Below, piece by piece: positions 1 to 8,078 of a DNA stretch of 64,000 nucleotides (position 1 is the first letter of the stretch; every line of letters begins with the position of its first letter). Under the pieces are notes generated by a model. That model did not search any database, was not told the origin of the DNA, and was given only the letters and a program-made list of their open reading frames with translations. The translations under genes were made by a program, and so were the position numbers. Origin of the DNA: Burkholderiales bacterium (GTDB taxonomy: Bacteria; Pseudomonadota; Gammaproteobacteria; Burkholderiales; Burkholderiaceae_C); contig JACRAY010000014.1 in assembly GCA_016213325.1 (NCBI GenBank), positions 124,001 through 188,000 on the forward strand, read 5' to 3'.

Positions 1-521
1 TGCTTGGAGTACACGGCTTCGATCTTCAGCGCCGTGATCGCCTCTTTCAGCTTGCGCGTGACGGTAGGTGCGCGGCCGATCTCCTCGGGATACAGGTTGC
101 GCGCCAGCTGCTGCGTGATGGTCGAGCCGCCCTGCCGATTGCCGCCCAGCGTGTGGAACACGGCGGCCCCGGTGCGCCGCCAGTCGATGCCGCGGTGCGA
201 ATAGAAGCGGTGGTCCTCGGTGGCGATCAGCGCGTCCAGCACGTGCGGCGACACCTTCTTCAAAGGCACCCACTGGCGGTTGAGCCGGCGGAACTCGGCC
301 AGCACCACGCCGTCGGCCGCGACCACGCGCGCCGGCACTTCGGTCTTGGCCTTGCGCAGGTCGGCGGTGCTCGGCGTGAAGGGGATGAGCAACAGCGTGT
401 ACGCCAGCAGCAGCGCAGGCAGCGCCAGCGCCGCGCGCCACGGGTGGCTGCGCACCGCGGCCCAGCCGCGGCGCAGCAACTCGGCGCCCTGGTCAAGGGC
501 GCGCTGGACGGCCGGCCTCAT
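1..521 (-). CDS. Class A penicillin-binding protein, N-terminal part (partial at window edge)
   Basis: The first 173 codons are visible and the gene runs off the left edge. It would polymerise glycan strands of peptidoglycan from lipid II at the periplasmic face of the inner membrane. A short cytoplasmic N-terminus is followed by one membrane anchor at about residues 30-50. The start of a family 51 glycosyltransferase domain follows: the ATEDHRFYSHRGID motif holds the catalytic glutamate (E102), and GGSTITQQLARN lies at about 131-142. The start is the ATG at 519-521. The transpeptidase domain is expected outside the window, so PBP1A, PBP1C and monofunctional MtgA cannot be told apart; the short spacer before the GT51 domain resembles PBP1A/1C types. 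Confidence 0.85.
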   Translation of the reverse strand, partial: MRPAVQRALDQGAELLRRGWAAVRSHPWRAALALPALLLAYTLLLIPFTPSTADLRKAKTEVPARVVAADGVVLAEFRRLNRQWVPLKKVSPHVLDALIATEDHRFYSHRGIDWRRTGAAVFHTLGGNRQGGSTITQQLARNLYPEEIGRAPTVTRKLKEAITALKIEAVYSK

Positions 522-572
522 GCCGGCCAATCTAGGACCGCCAGGGTCCATCGGGTGTCAGAGCTTGTACCG

Positions 573-1037
573 TCAACCGGTACGCTTCATCTGGAATTCA
601 CACAACGGCTCCCATTTGATGCCGTCGCCCGAGTACTCCCAGACGCCCGTGAGCGAGTCTTCGGTGTCGAACACCAGGCGGCCGCGCTCGGTCGGCCCCG
701 TGATGGTCCACACGCCCGCCGCGTCCACCGTCATCTCGTATACCCGGCCGATGTTGGGGTTGGTGAACATGTGCGAGAAATACTTGCCCTTGGCGCCGTC
801 GTGCGTGATGACTTCGACGCCCTTGCACGTTTCACCGCCGATCTCGCCGGTCCACGCGTGCAACATCATCACGTTGCCGGGCAGCCATTCGTAGTTCTCC
901 TGCAGGTCCATCTTGCCGCCCGCGAAGCCGTGGGCGGTGACCGACTTGCCGGTGGTGCGCCAGCGGCCGGCCAGCACGTCGAGCTTGCGCTCGGCGGCAG
1001 TCGGCTGTGCGGGGATTTCGAAGTTCTGGGACATCAT
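573..1037 (-). CDS. DUF1579 family protein
   Basis: The protein has 154 residues, or 153 if the second of two tandem ATG codons is used. The sequence reads as a small lipocalin-like beta barrel: an N-terminal LDVLAGRWRTTGK stretch, then regularly spaced strands (NYEWLPGNVMMLHAW, GRVYEMTVDAAGVWTIT, LTGVWEYSGDGIKWEPLCEF). This matches the pattern of DUF1579, a family with no settled function. An in-frame open stretch continues upstream, but a GGAG site 8-10 bases before the ATG pair supports this start. It lies downstream of the GST gene on the same strand with an 85-base gap, and is not clearly co-transcribed. There is no signal peptide, so it is likely cytoplasmic. Confidence 0.75.
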   Translation of the reverse strand: MMSQNFEIPAQPTAAERKLDVLAGRWRTTGKSVTAHGFAGGKMDLQENYEWLPGNVMMLHAWTGEIGGETCKGVEVITHDGAKGKYFSHMFTNPNIGRVYEMTVDAAGVWTITGPTERGRLVFDTEDSLTGVWEYSGDGIKWEPLCEFQMKRTG

Positions 1038-1122
1038 GGCCTTGTTCTCCGGTCGGCGTTTCGACAGAAGGGCACTATGGTCCCGAACGGGGCCGATCGG
1101 CTGTAGGACGGTTTCGCTGGCT

Positions 1123-1791
1123 CTACAGACGGGACGTGGCCTCTTTACGGTCGAGCAGGACCTTCTGGGCTGCCGGCCGCTCGCCAATGAATTTGGTATA
1201 CGCCTTGTGGTCGACGCCGCCCGCGGCCAGCAGGTCTTCGCCGTAGATGGCCTTGGTTGCCATCGCCACCAGCGACAGGCTGGCGAAGGCACTGCAGTCG
1301 GCCATGGAGAAGGTGTCGCCTGCCACATAAGGCGAGAACCTGGCCAGCCGCTTGAACGCGGCAATGCGGGTTTCCAGTTCGCTGCGGATGCGCGCGGCGT
1401 TCGCCTCGCTCAAGGGTTTGCCGCCGAAAAAGGCGGCGCTGTAGAGCTGCCGGGCGCAGATCTCCAGGTGCCAGTCGATGAAGGTCGCGAGTTCGCGCAC
1501 CTTGGCCGCCTGGTACGGGTCCGCGGGCAGCAGCGGGTTCTCGGGGTACGCGTCTTCCAGGTACTCGAGGATCACCGAGCTTTCGCAGATGCCGCCCTGC
1601 TCCGTGACGATGAAGGGGATCTTGGCGAGCGGCGAATAGGCGGCGACCTTGCCGTCCTCGCCCAGCTCCTGCCGCTTCTTCGTGGAGACTTCCTTGAAGG
1701 GGATGCCCTTTTCCAGCAGGGCCAGCTTGGCCTTGTTGTAGTAGTTGCTGATGGCGAGGCCGTGCAGTTCGATCATTGGCTGGGCTTTCAT
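1123..1791 (-). CDS. Glutathione S-transferase family protein
   Basis: A cytosolic GST of 222 residues. The N-terminal thioredoxin-fold half (about residues 7-85) starts MIELHGLAISNYYNKAKLAL and carries the cis-proline region AKIPFIV and the glutathione-contacting ESSVILEYLE. The helical C-terminal half holds YVAGDTFSMADCSAFASL, typical of the class. The ATG at 1791 overlaps the stop of the upstream receptor gene as ATGA, which suggests translational coupling and favours this start over the ATG at 1776. Substrate is unknown. Coupling to a Bug-type receptor may mean that it acts on the imported compound, but that is inference only. Confidence 0.85.
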   Translation of the reverse strand: MKAQPMIELHGLAISNYYNKAKLALLEKGIPFKEVSTKKRQELGEDGKVAAYSPLAKIPFIVTEQGGICESSVILEYLEDAYPENPLLPADPYQAAKVRELATFIDWHLEICARQLYSAAFFGGKPLSEANAARIRSELETRIAAFKRLARFSPYVAGDTFSMADCSAFASLSLVAMATKAIYGEDLLAAGGVDHKAYTKFIGERPAAQKVLLDRKEATSRL

Positions 1792-2765
1792 TCGGCCTTG
1801 GCGCCGGATTCCTTGACGACCTTGGCCCACTTGGCGGTCTCGGCCTGGATCAGCGCAGCCAGCGCTTCAGGCGTGCCCGGCGCGGGCTCCAGGCCCAGGC
1901 CGGTGAGCTTGTCCTTCACGTCGGGCATGGCCAGCACCTTCAGCGCTTCGGCATTGATGCGCATCTGCACGTCGCGCGGGATGCCGGCCGGGCCGAGCAT
2001 CGCGAACCACGAAGTCGCCTCGAAGCCGGGCAGGCCCGACTCGGCGATGGTGGGGATGTGGGGCGCAGCCGGCGAGCGCACGGCGCTGGTGACGGCGATG
2101 GCCTTGATCTCGCCCGACTTCACCAGCGGCAGCGCCGACGGCATGTTGTCGAAGATGAGCTGGATGCGCCCGCCAAGCAGGTCGGGGATGGCCTGCGCGC
2201 GGCCCTTGTAGGGCACGTGCTGCATCTTCACGCCCGCCATGGTGTTGAACAGCTCGCCCGACAGGTGGATCGAGGTGCCGCTGCCCGAGGAGCCGAACGA
2301 GAGCGGCTGCTTCTTCGCGAGCTCGACCAGTTCCTTCACGCTCGATGCCGGCACCGCCTTGTTGACCACCAGCAGGTTGGGCGTGGACGCGAGGAAGGTG
2401 ATGGGCGTGAAGTCGCGCACGTGGTTGAACGGCATGCGCTCGTACAGCGCCGCGTTGATAGCGTGCGTGCCCACCGTGCCGACCACGAGCGTGTGGCCGT
2501 CGCCCGCGCTCTTGGCCACGAAGTCGGCGCCGATGTTGCCGCCCGCGCCCGGCTTGTTGTCCACCGTGATCGGCTGGCCGAGCGCCGCCCACTTGTCGGC
2601 GAAGATGCGCGCGATGGTGTCGGGCGCGCCGCCGGGCGGGAAGGTCACGACGATGCGGATCGGCCTGGTTGGCCAGGCGCCCTGCGCAAGGGCAGCCGGC
2701 GAAGCCAGCCCCGCACCCAGTGCGAAGGCGGCGGCGATGAGGTGGAGTCGGTGGCGTCGTGGCAT
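1788..2765 (-). CDS. Bug/TctC-family tripartite tricarboxylate transporter solute-binding protein
   Basis: Periplasmic solute-binding protein of 325 residues. A signal peptide ends near AALAQGAWPTRPI. The mature part shows the Bug signature: WPTRPIRIVVTFPPGGAPDTIAR, VDNKPGAGGNIGADFVAKS, and the HVPYKGRAQAIPDLLGG ligand loop. The open frame extends upstream to 2909, but the ATG at 2765 directly precedes a normal signal peptide. No TctA/TctB pair follows on this strand; GST is the next gene. It is therefore an orphan receptor or works with a remote membrane module, as is common in Burkholderiales. Ligand unknown. It is divergent from the next tctC gene across a 130-base gap. Confidence 0.88.
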   Translation of the reverse strand: MPRRHRLHLIAAAFALGAGLASPAALAQGAWPTRPIRIVVTFPPGGAPDTIARIFADKWAALGQPITVDNKPGAGGNIGADFVAKSAGDGHTLVVGTVGTHAINAALYERMPFNHVRDFTPITFLASTPNLLVVNKAVPASSVKELVELAKKQPLSFGSSGSGTSIHLSGELFNTMAGVKMQHVPYKGRAQAIPDLLGGRIQLIFDNMPSALPLVKSGEIKAIAVTSAVRSPAAPHIPTIAESGLPGFEATSWFAMLGPAGIPRDVQMRINAEALKVLAMPDVKDKLTGLGLEPAPGTPEALAALIQAETAKWAKVVKESGAKAE

Positions 2766-2895
2766 GCAAACATTGTGCGGACAAGCGCGCCGGCGCGACA
2801 GGGGCTTCGGCGGGCGGGTTGTCCCTAATGCGACTGCGCCGGGGCGTCCCGCAAGATTGGTCAACTGGTCAGGCCAATTCGAAGGAGACACGCCC

Positions 2896-3876
2896 ATGAC
2901 GCCCACCACCCGCCGCTCGCTGATCGCTTCCGTCCTTGCCGGCCTTGCGCTGGCGGCCGCCGGCCCCGTCGCCGCGCAGGCCTACCCGAGCCGGCCCATC
3001 CAGCTGATCGTGCCCTGGGGTGCGGGCGGCGGCACCGATGCCACCGCGCGCATCATCGGCAGCCTGCTCGAGAAGGAACTCGGCCAGCCGGTCACGGTGG
3101 TCAACCGCACCGGCGGCAGCGGCGTGGTGGGCCACGCGGCCATCGCCTCGGCGCCGCCCGACGGCTACACCATCGGCATGGCCACGGTGGAGATCGGCAT
3201 GATGCACTGGCAGGGCCTGACGGAGCTGACCGGCGCGTCGTACACGCCCATCGGCCTGGTCAATGCGGACCCGGCGGCCATCAACGTGCGCGCCGACGCG
3301 CCTTACAAGACCGTGCAGGACCTGCTGGCGGCCATCAAGGCGAACCCCGGCAAGTTCAAGGCTTCGGGCACCGGCCAGGGCGGCATCTGGCACCTGGGCA
3401 TCGCAGGGCTGCTGCGCGACCAGAAGATCGACCCGGCGGCGCTGCCGTGGGTGCCGAGCAACGGCGCCGCGCCCGGGCTGCAGGATATGGTGGCGGGCGG
3501 CGTCGAGGTGGCGCCGGTGTCGCTGCCCGAAGCCCGCTCGCTGATCGATGCGGGCAAGGTGAAGCCGCTCGCGATCCTTGCCGACAAGCCGGCGGCGCTG
3601 TATCCCAACGTGCCGACCGTGAAGGCGGCGCTGGGCAGCGACTGGACCATGGCGGCCTGGCGCGGCATCGTCGCGCCCAAGGGCCTGCCCAACGACATCC
3701 GCGACAAGCTGGCCGCCGCCGTGCGCAAGGTGGCTGCCAGCAAGGAGTACACCGACTTCATGGCCAGCCGCGGCTTCGGCGTGATCTATGCGCCGCCGGA
3801 GGCGTTCGGCAAGTTCATGGCCAAGTCCGACCAGGAGCTGGGTGCGACGATGAAGGCGGTGGGGATCGCCAAGTGA
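2896..3876 (+). CDS. tctC: Bug/TctC-family solute-binding protein of a tripartite tricarboxylate transporter
   Basis: Periplasmic receptor of 326 residues for the TctB/TctA pair encoded just downstream. It has a signal peptide (ending AAGPVAAQA), then YPSRPIQLIVPWGAGGGTDA, the VNRTGGSGVVGHAAIAS motif and a C-terminal lobe with PKGLPNDIRDKL. The start ATG lies eight bases after a strong GAAGGAG site at 2881-2887; the longer open frame from 2239 is antisense to the neighbouring gene. The substrate is probably a carboxylate, but the sequence does not say which. The gap to tctB holds a palindromic repeat doublet, so the two genes may be differentially expressed. Confidence 0.88.
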   Translation: MTPTTRRSLIASVLAGLALAAAGPVAAQAYPSRPIQLIVPWGAGGGTDATARIIGSLLEKELGQPVTVVNRTGGSGVVGHAAIASAPPDGYTIGMATVEIGMMHWQGLTELTGASYTPIGLVNADPAAINVRADAPYKTVQDLLAAIKANPGKFKASGTGQGGIWHLGIAGLLRDQKIDPAALPWVPSNGAAPGLQDMVAGGVEVAPVSLPEARSLIDAGKVKPLAILADKPAALYPNVPTVKAALGSDWTMAAWRGIVAPKGLPNDIRDKLAAAVRKVAASKEYTDFMASRGFGVIYAPPEAFGKFMAKSDQELGATMKAVGIAK

Positions 3877-3884
3877 TGCGGCTT

Positions 3885-3962
3885 GTCATCCCGGGCTCGA
3901 CCCGGGATCCATCCTGGCGTGTCGAAGCGCCAACGTGGATTGCGGGTCAAGCCCGCAATGAC
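3885..3962. repeat. REP-like palindromic doublet between tctC and tctB
   Basis: There are two hairpins in opposite orientation. The first is ATCCCGGG-CTCGA-CCCGGGAT at 3888-3908 and the second ATTGCGGG-TCAAG-CCCGCAAT at 3939-3959. The outer ends are GTCAT and ATGAC, so the whole block is itself an inverted pair. A related single copy occurs at 14419-14446. Such dispersed palindromes are common in proteobacterial intergenic regions. Here it may stabilise the tctC message or attenuate transcription into tctBA. Confidence 0.8.
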
Positions 3963-3970
3963 AAGAGCCG

Positions 3971-4444
3971 ATGAAACTCAACGACGCCGTCTTCGGCCTC
4001 CTCCTGTTCGCGCTCGGCGCCGCGGTCCTCTTCGCGATCCGTGGCTTTCCCAACATTCCGGGACAGCCGGTCGGCCCCGCGCTGTTCCCGGGGCTGATTG
4101 CGGCGGGCTTGTGCGCCTGCGGCGTGCTGCTGGCCGTCAGCGGCTGGCGCCGGCGTAGCGAGCAAGCCTGGGTGGCTTTCGACGACTGGGTGCGCTCGCC
4201 GCGCCACGTCGTTGCGGCCCTCGTGCTGCTGGGCGGCATCGTGTTCTACATCGTCGCGGCCGACAAACTCGGCTTCCTGCCCACGGCAACGCTCGTCCTC
4301 ACCGCGATGCTCGTCTCGCTGCGCGTGCCCCTGGGCCGCGCGCTGCTCATCGCGGTGATCGCGGTGCTGCTGATCCACCTGGTCTTCTACAAGTTGCTGC
4401 GCGTACCGCTTCCGTGGGGCGTGCTGAAAAACTACACCTACTGA
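3971..4444 (+). CDS. tctB: TctB-family small membrane subunit of tripartite tricarboxylate transporter
   Basis: A 157-residue membrane protein with four predicted transmembrane segments: about residues 6-24 (VFGLLLFALGAAVLFAI), 40-58, 80-98, and a long pair near 105-140 (LPTATLVLTAMLVSL and LLIAVIAVLLIHLVFYKLL). The family motif GFPNIPGQPVGPALFPGLIA sits after the first segment. It is the small subunit that assembles with TctA to use the ion gradient for uptake of the TctC ligand. Its TGA stop overlaps the tctA ATG by one base, indicating coupled translation. Confidence 0.88.
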   Translation: MKLNDAVFGLLLFALGAAVLFAIRGFPNIPGQPVGPALFPGLIAAGLCACGVLLAVSGWRRRSEQAWVAFDDWVRSPRHVVAALVLLGGIVFYIVAADKLGFLPTATLVLTAMLVSLRVPLGRALLIAVIAVLLIHLVFYKLLRVPLPWGVLKNYTY

Positions 4445-5943
4445 TGGGATCCGCCGTCCTGCAGGCCTTTGCGATGGTGTTCGAGCCGGTGACGCTCCTG
4501 GCCATCCTGTTCGCCGCTTTCTTCGGCTTGTTCGTGGGCGCCATACCCGGCCTGACCGCCACCATGGCCACCGCGCTGCTGGTGCCCGTCACCTTCTTCA
4601 TGCCGCCCATTCCCGCCATCGCCACCATGGTGACGGCGACCGCCATGGCGATCTTCTCGGGCGACGTGCCCGGCTGCCTGCTGCGCATTCCCGGCACGCC
4701 CGCATCGGCGGCCTACACCGACGAAGCCTATGCGATGACGCGCAAGGGCCTGGCCGAGGTGGCGCTGGGCGCCGGGCTCGTTTTCTCCGCAGTCGGCGGG
4801 CTGTTCGGCACCGCGGTGCTGATCGTGGCAGCACCGGCACTGGCCGAAGTGGCGCTCAGGTTCTCGTCGTTCGAATACTTCTGGCTCGTGCTGCTCGGGC
4901 TCACCTGCGCGGTCTTCATCACCACCGACCGGCCATTGAAGGGCATCGTCACGCTGCTGCTCGGCCTGCTGGTGGCCTGCGTCGGCCTGGGCAACCCCGC
5001 CGGCTTCCCGCGCTTCACCTTCGGCAACACCGAGATGACCGGCGGCATCGGCATGATCGCGATGATGATCGGCATGTTCGCCATCTCCGAGGTGCTGCGC
5101 TACGTGGTCGACACCAGCCCGCCGCCCGAACTGGTGGTGGAGAAGGTGGGCAACGTGCTGAAGGGCCAGTGGGAACTGGCGAAGAAATATCCCGTGCAGG
5201 TCCTGCGCGGCAGCGTGCTGGGCACGGCCGTGGGCGCGCTGCCCGGCGCGGGCGCGGACATCGCCGCCTGGATGTCGTACGCGATGAGCAAGAAGTTCTC
5301 CAGGGAGCCCGAGAAGTTCGGCACCGGCCATGTGGAGGGTATCGTCGAGTCGGGCTCCGCCAACAACAGCGCGCTGGCCGGCGCTTGGATTCCCGCGTTG
5401 GTGTTCGGCATCCCGGGCGACTCGATCACGGCCATCGTGATCGGCGTGCTCTACATGAAGAACATGAACCCGGGCCCGACGCTCTTCACCACCAACCCGC
5501 AGAACATCTACGCGGTGTTCCTGCTGTTCGTGCTGGCCAACATCATCATGATCCCCCTGGGCATCCTGTGCATCAAGGCGTCGCGGCGCATCCTGCGCGT
5601 GCCGCGGCAGGTGCTGATGCCGGTGATCGTGGTGTTCTGCATCGTCGGCACGTTCGCCATCAACAACTCGCTGTTCGAAGTGGGCGTGATGCTGGTGGCG
5701 GGCGTCATCGCCTTCCTGCTCGAAGCCAACAAGTTCCCCATAGCGCCGGCGATCCTGGGCGTGGTGCTGGGCGGCATGCTCGAGGAGAACTTCATCACCT
5801 CGATGATCAAGTCCGACGGCGACCCCACGGCCTTCTTCGCACGCCCGATCGCGGCGGCGCTGGGTGTGACGACCATCCTCGTGTGGCTGGCGCCGCCGCT
5901 GCTGAAGGCCTTGCGCAACCGCAAGGCCTTCATGGCGGCATGA
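4444..5943 (+). CDS. tctA: TctA-family large permease subunit of tripartite tricarboxylate transporter
   Basis: A polytopic permease of 499 residues that forms the translocation path with TctB. Family hallmarks are GLFVGAIPGLTATMATALL near residues 25-45, CLLRIPGTPASAAYTDEAYAM, the second-half counterpart GAGADIAAWMSYAMSKKFSR, and WIPALVFGIPGDSITA. About 11-12 hydrophobic segments are visible. The start is the ATG that overlaps the tctB stop (TGATG). The 3' end overlaps the convergent dehydrogenase gene by 14 bases. With tctC and tctB this makes a complete three-gene transporter operon of unknown substrate. Confidence 0.9.
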   Translation: MGSAVLQAFAMVFEPVTLLAILFAAFFGLFVGAIPGLTATMATALLVPVTFFMPPIPAIATMVTATAMAIFSGDVPGCLLRIPGTPASAAYTDEAYAMTRKGLAEVALGAGLVFSAVGGLFGTAVLIVAAPALAEVALRFSSFEYFWLVLLGLTCAVFITTDRPLKGIVTLLLGLLVACVGLGNPAGFPRFTFGNTEMTGGIGMIAMMIGMFAISEVLRYVVDTSPPPELVVEKVGNVLKGQWELAKKYPVQVLRGSVLGTAVGALPGAGADIAAWMSYAMSKKFSREPEKFGTGHVEGIVESGSANNSALAGAWIPALVFGIPGDSITAIVIGVLYMKNMNPGPTLFTTNPQNIYAVFLLFVLANIIMIPLGILCIKASRRILRVPRQVLMPVIVVFCIVGTFAINNSLFEVGVMLVAGVIAFLLEANKFPIAPAILGVVLGGMLEENFITSMIKSDGDPTAFFARPIAAALGVTTILVWLAPPLLKALRNRKAFMAA

Positions 5944-6973
5944 CGACGGACAGTTTCTCCGCCCAGGGCTGAAGTGCGGGCAGGATCGAAGGGTGCAGGA
6001 CCACGCCCTTTTCGCGCTGCTCGCGGGCCAACGCAAATCCCTTCTCGCCCGGCATGCGTACCGCCCGGCCCGCCTGCGATGGCCGCGAGGCATGGCACTG
6101 CCGCACCAGCTCCCCGGTTTGCCGCAGGAACTGATCACGCCCTGCAAAGGCCTCGGGGTCGATCACCTGCAGGAAGATGGTGGCGCCCCAACCTTCCTTC
6201 GGGTCGGCCCGGCCGTGCCCCGACAGGCCCGCGGTCAGGGACTCGACCAGCAGCGACAGGCCATAGCCCTTGTGCCCCGAGTCCAGCCCGCCCAGCGGCA
6301 GGATGGTGCCCTTGGGCTCGTTGAACAGCACCGAGGGGTCGTCGGTGGCCTGGCCGTGGCCGTCGATCACCCAGGCGGCCGGCAGGCGGCCGCCTTCGCT
6401 GTGCAGCCGGCCGGTGAGGCCATTGGTGGTGGCCGACGTGGAGATGTCCATCACGATCGGCTCGCCGGGCGTGGGAATGCCGGCAGAGATGGGGTTGGGC
6501 GTGAACACCGGGTCGAGCCCGCCGAAAGGCGCCACACTGGCGTTGTTGGGGTCTGAACAGGCGAGCAACGTGACCAGGCCCTGCCGCGCGGCCCTTTCGT
6601 GGTAGCTCGCCAGGCTGGCGATGTGGTGGCCGCGCCGGATCACCACCGTGCCCGTGCCGCTCTGCCGCGCGCGAGCGGCCGCCGCCTCCATCGCCTTCAG
6701 CACCAGCCATGGACCCGGCAGGCGCCGCCCGTCCCACGTCAGCGCAGCTGGTGCGTCGGCCACCACCTCGGGCTCGCCTTCGACGCGCATGGAACCCGAC
6801 TGGGCCTCTCGCAGGTAAGCCGGCAGCAAGGCCAGCCCATGCGTGGTGTGGCCCATCAGGTCGCCCTGGACGAGGATGGACGACACGGCTTCGGCCTTGT
6901 CACTCGGCATGCCCACGGCGCCCAGCAGGTCAAAGGCAAACTTCTCGAGGTCGGCAGCGCTATGCGTATTCAT
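5930..6973 (-). CDS. Malate/L-lactate/ureidoglycolate dehydrogenase family oxidoreductase
   Basis: A 347-residue NAD(P)-dependent 2-hydroxyacid oxidoreductase of the Ldh2/AllD superfamily, unrelated to classical Rossmann malate dehydrogenases. Seen motifs are GDLMGHTTHGLALLPAYL near the N-terminus, the active-site region RRGHHIASLASYHERAA, the nucleotide-binding stretch PNPISAGIPTPGEPIVMDIS with TSATTNGL, and GLDSGHKGYGLSLLVESL. The start ATG at 6973 was chosen because the sequence upstream in the open frame looks non-coding. Its position opposite a carboxylate transporter operon suggests that it may oxidise an imported 2-hydroxyacid; this is inference. Confidence 0.85.
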   Translation of the reverse strand: MNTHSAADLEKFAFDLLGAVGMPSDKAEAVSSILVQGDLMGHTTHGLALLPAYLREAQSGSMRVEGEPEVVADAPAALTWDGRRLPGPWLVLKAMEAAAARARQSGTGTVVIRRGHHIASLASYHERAARQGLVTLLACSDPNNASVAPFGGLDPVFTPNPISAGIPTPGEPIVMDISTSATTNGLTGRLHSEGGRLPAAWVIDGHGQATDDPSVLFNEPKGTILPLGGLDSGHKGYGLSLLVESLTAGLSGHGRADPKEGWGATIFLQVIDPEAFAGRDQFLRQTGELVRQCHASRPSQAGRAVRMPGEKGFALAREQREKGVVLHPSILPALQPWAEKLSVVMPP

Positions 6974-7058
6974 GAGCCGATTCTCCAACAGTTGCAGGTT
7001 TCGTCCGACAAGCCTGCGCTTGCTCATTAAGTAGATTGGTGACGTCTGGAGGTCCTCC

Positions 7059-7487
7059 ATGTCTACCCTGCGCAAATTCGCCCTCGCCTTCGGCGTGTTC
7101 TTCGTCGCCGTCGGCCTCGCCGGCTTCATACCCGGCATCACGCAACCCCACAGCCATCCGGGCGTGATGGTCACCGCCGGCATGGGTGCCCTGCTGGGCC
7201 TGTTCCCGGTGAACGTGCTGCACAACCTGGTGCACCTGGCGTTCGGCGGCTGGGGCCTGCTGGCCTCGCGCTCCGAAAGCGGTGCCGGCACGTATGCAAG
7301 GTCCGTCGCCGTGATCTATGCCTTGTTCACCGTCATGGGCCTGGTGGACGCCATGGGCCTGAGCACAGCTTTCGGCTTCGTGCCGCTGTACGGCCACGAC
7401 ATCTGGCTGCACGCGCTGCTAGCCGGCATTGCCGCGTACTTCGGCTTCATGCGGCCGCGCCAGGTCGAACTGACGCACCAGCCGTAG
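7059..7487 (+). CDS. DUF4383 domain membrane protein
   Basis: A 142-residue integral membrane protein with four hydrophobic segments: residues 5-25, 36-60, 82-103 and 118-136. The segment VNVLHNLVHLAFGGWGLLASR matches the conserved core of DUF4383, a family of unknown function. Its start follows GGAGG at 7047-7051 with a normal spacing. An M15 peptidase gene begins six bases after its stop, so the two may be co-transcribed. Confidence 0.75.
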   Translation: MSTLRKFALAFGVFFVAVGLAGFIPGITQPHSHPGVMVTAGMGALLGLFPVNVLHNLVHLAFGGWGLLASRSESGAGTYARSVAVIYALFTVMGLVDAMGLSTAFGFVPLYGHDIWLHALLAGIAAYFGFMRPRQVELTHQP

Positions 7488-7493
7488 CCCCGC

Positions 7494-8075
7494 GTGCTGG
7501 CGGCGGCACTCGTCTTCATCTCGACGACGGTGGTGGAGCCGCCACCCATCGAAGACGACCTGCCGGCCTTCGAGGCTTGGGTCAAGGCGAACCCGGTCGG
7601 CGAACTGGAAGCGTACCTCGCGAAGCACGAACTGAACGGCGTGGTGCCAACGCGCCAGCTCGTGCGCACGGCGAGCGACTGGCGCAAGTGCGGTGGCCCG
7701 CAATTCGAAATTCCGCCCAAGGCGCACTGGCCCGCCATCCGCAAGGTGCTGGCACTGGTAGCCGAGCTCAAACAGCGCAAGATCCTGCTCGAGTTCGAAG
7801 CAGTGTCCAACTACCGCAACCCGGTGCTGAACGCGTGCGCAGGCGGCGCACAGCGCAGCTCGCACACGCGCAGTTTTGCCATGGACCTGCGGCCCATCGA
7901 AGGCCGCATCGACGAGAACGCACTATGCAATTTCTGGCGCAGCCACGGCCACAAGTGGGACATGGGCCTGAGCAAGTACCCCAGCGGGCGCGTGCACGTG
8001 GACACCAGCGGCTACCGCACATGGGGCGCCTCGCATGGCAGCGAGAGCACGTTCTGCCCCGTTTATATTCCCTGA
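7494..8075 (+). CDS. Peptidase M15-type (D,D-/L,D-carboxypeptidase-like) protein
   Basis: A 193-residue protein using a GTG start; a stop codon lies just upstream in frame, so GTG 7494 is the earliest possible start. The C-terminal half has the metal-binding layout of M15 peptidases: SYRNP-like VSNYRNPVLNACAGG, then SSHTRSFAMDL (His-x6-Asp), and VHVDTSGYRTWG with the last histidine. Members cleave peptidoglycan stem peptides using Zn2+. The N-terminus has a short hydrophobic run (MLAAALVFISTTVV) that may be a weak signal or anchor. Only three bases separate it from the SRAP gene. Confidence 0.7.
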   Translation: MLAAALVFISTTVVEPPPIEDDLPAFEAWVKANPVGELEAYLAKHELNGVVPTRQLVRTASDWRKCGGPQFEIPPKAHWPAIRKVLALVAELKQRKILLEFEAVSNYRNPVLNACAGGAQRSSHTRSFAMDLRPIEGRIDENALCNFWRSHGHKWDMGLSKYPSGRVHVDTSGYRTWGASHGSESTFCPVYIP

Positions 8076-8078
8076 TCC

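Noticed and set aside
7047..7057. Palindrome GGAGGTCCTCC just before the DUF4383 gene as a regulatory hairpin
   Set aside because: With a one-base centre it cannot form an intramolecular hairpin; it is better explained as a ribosome site with chance symmetry.
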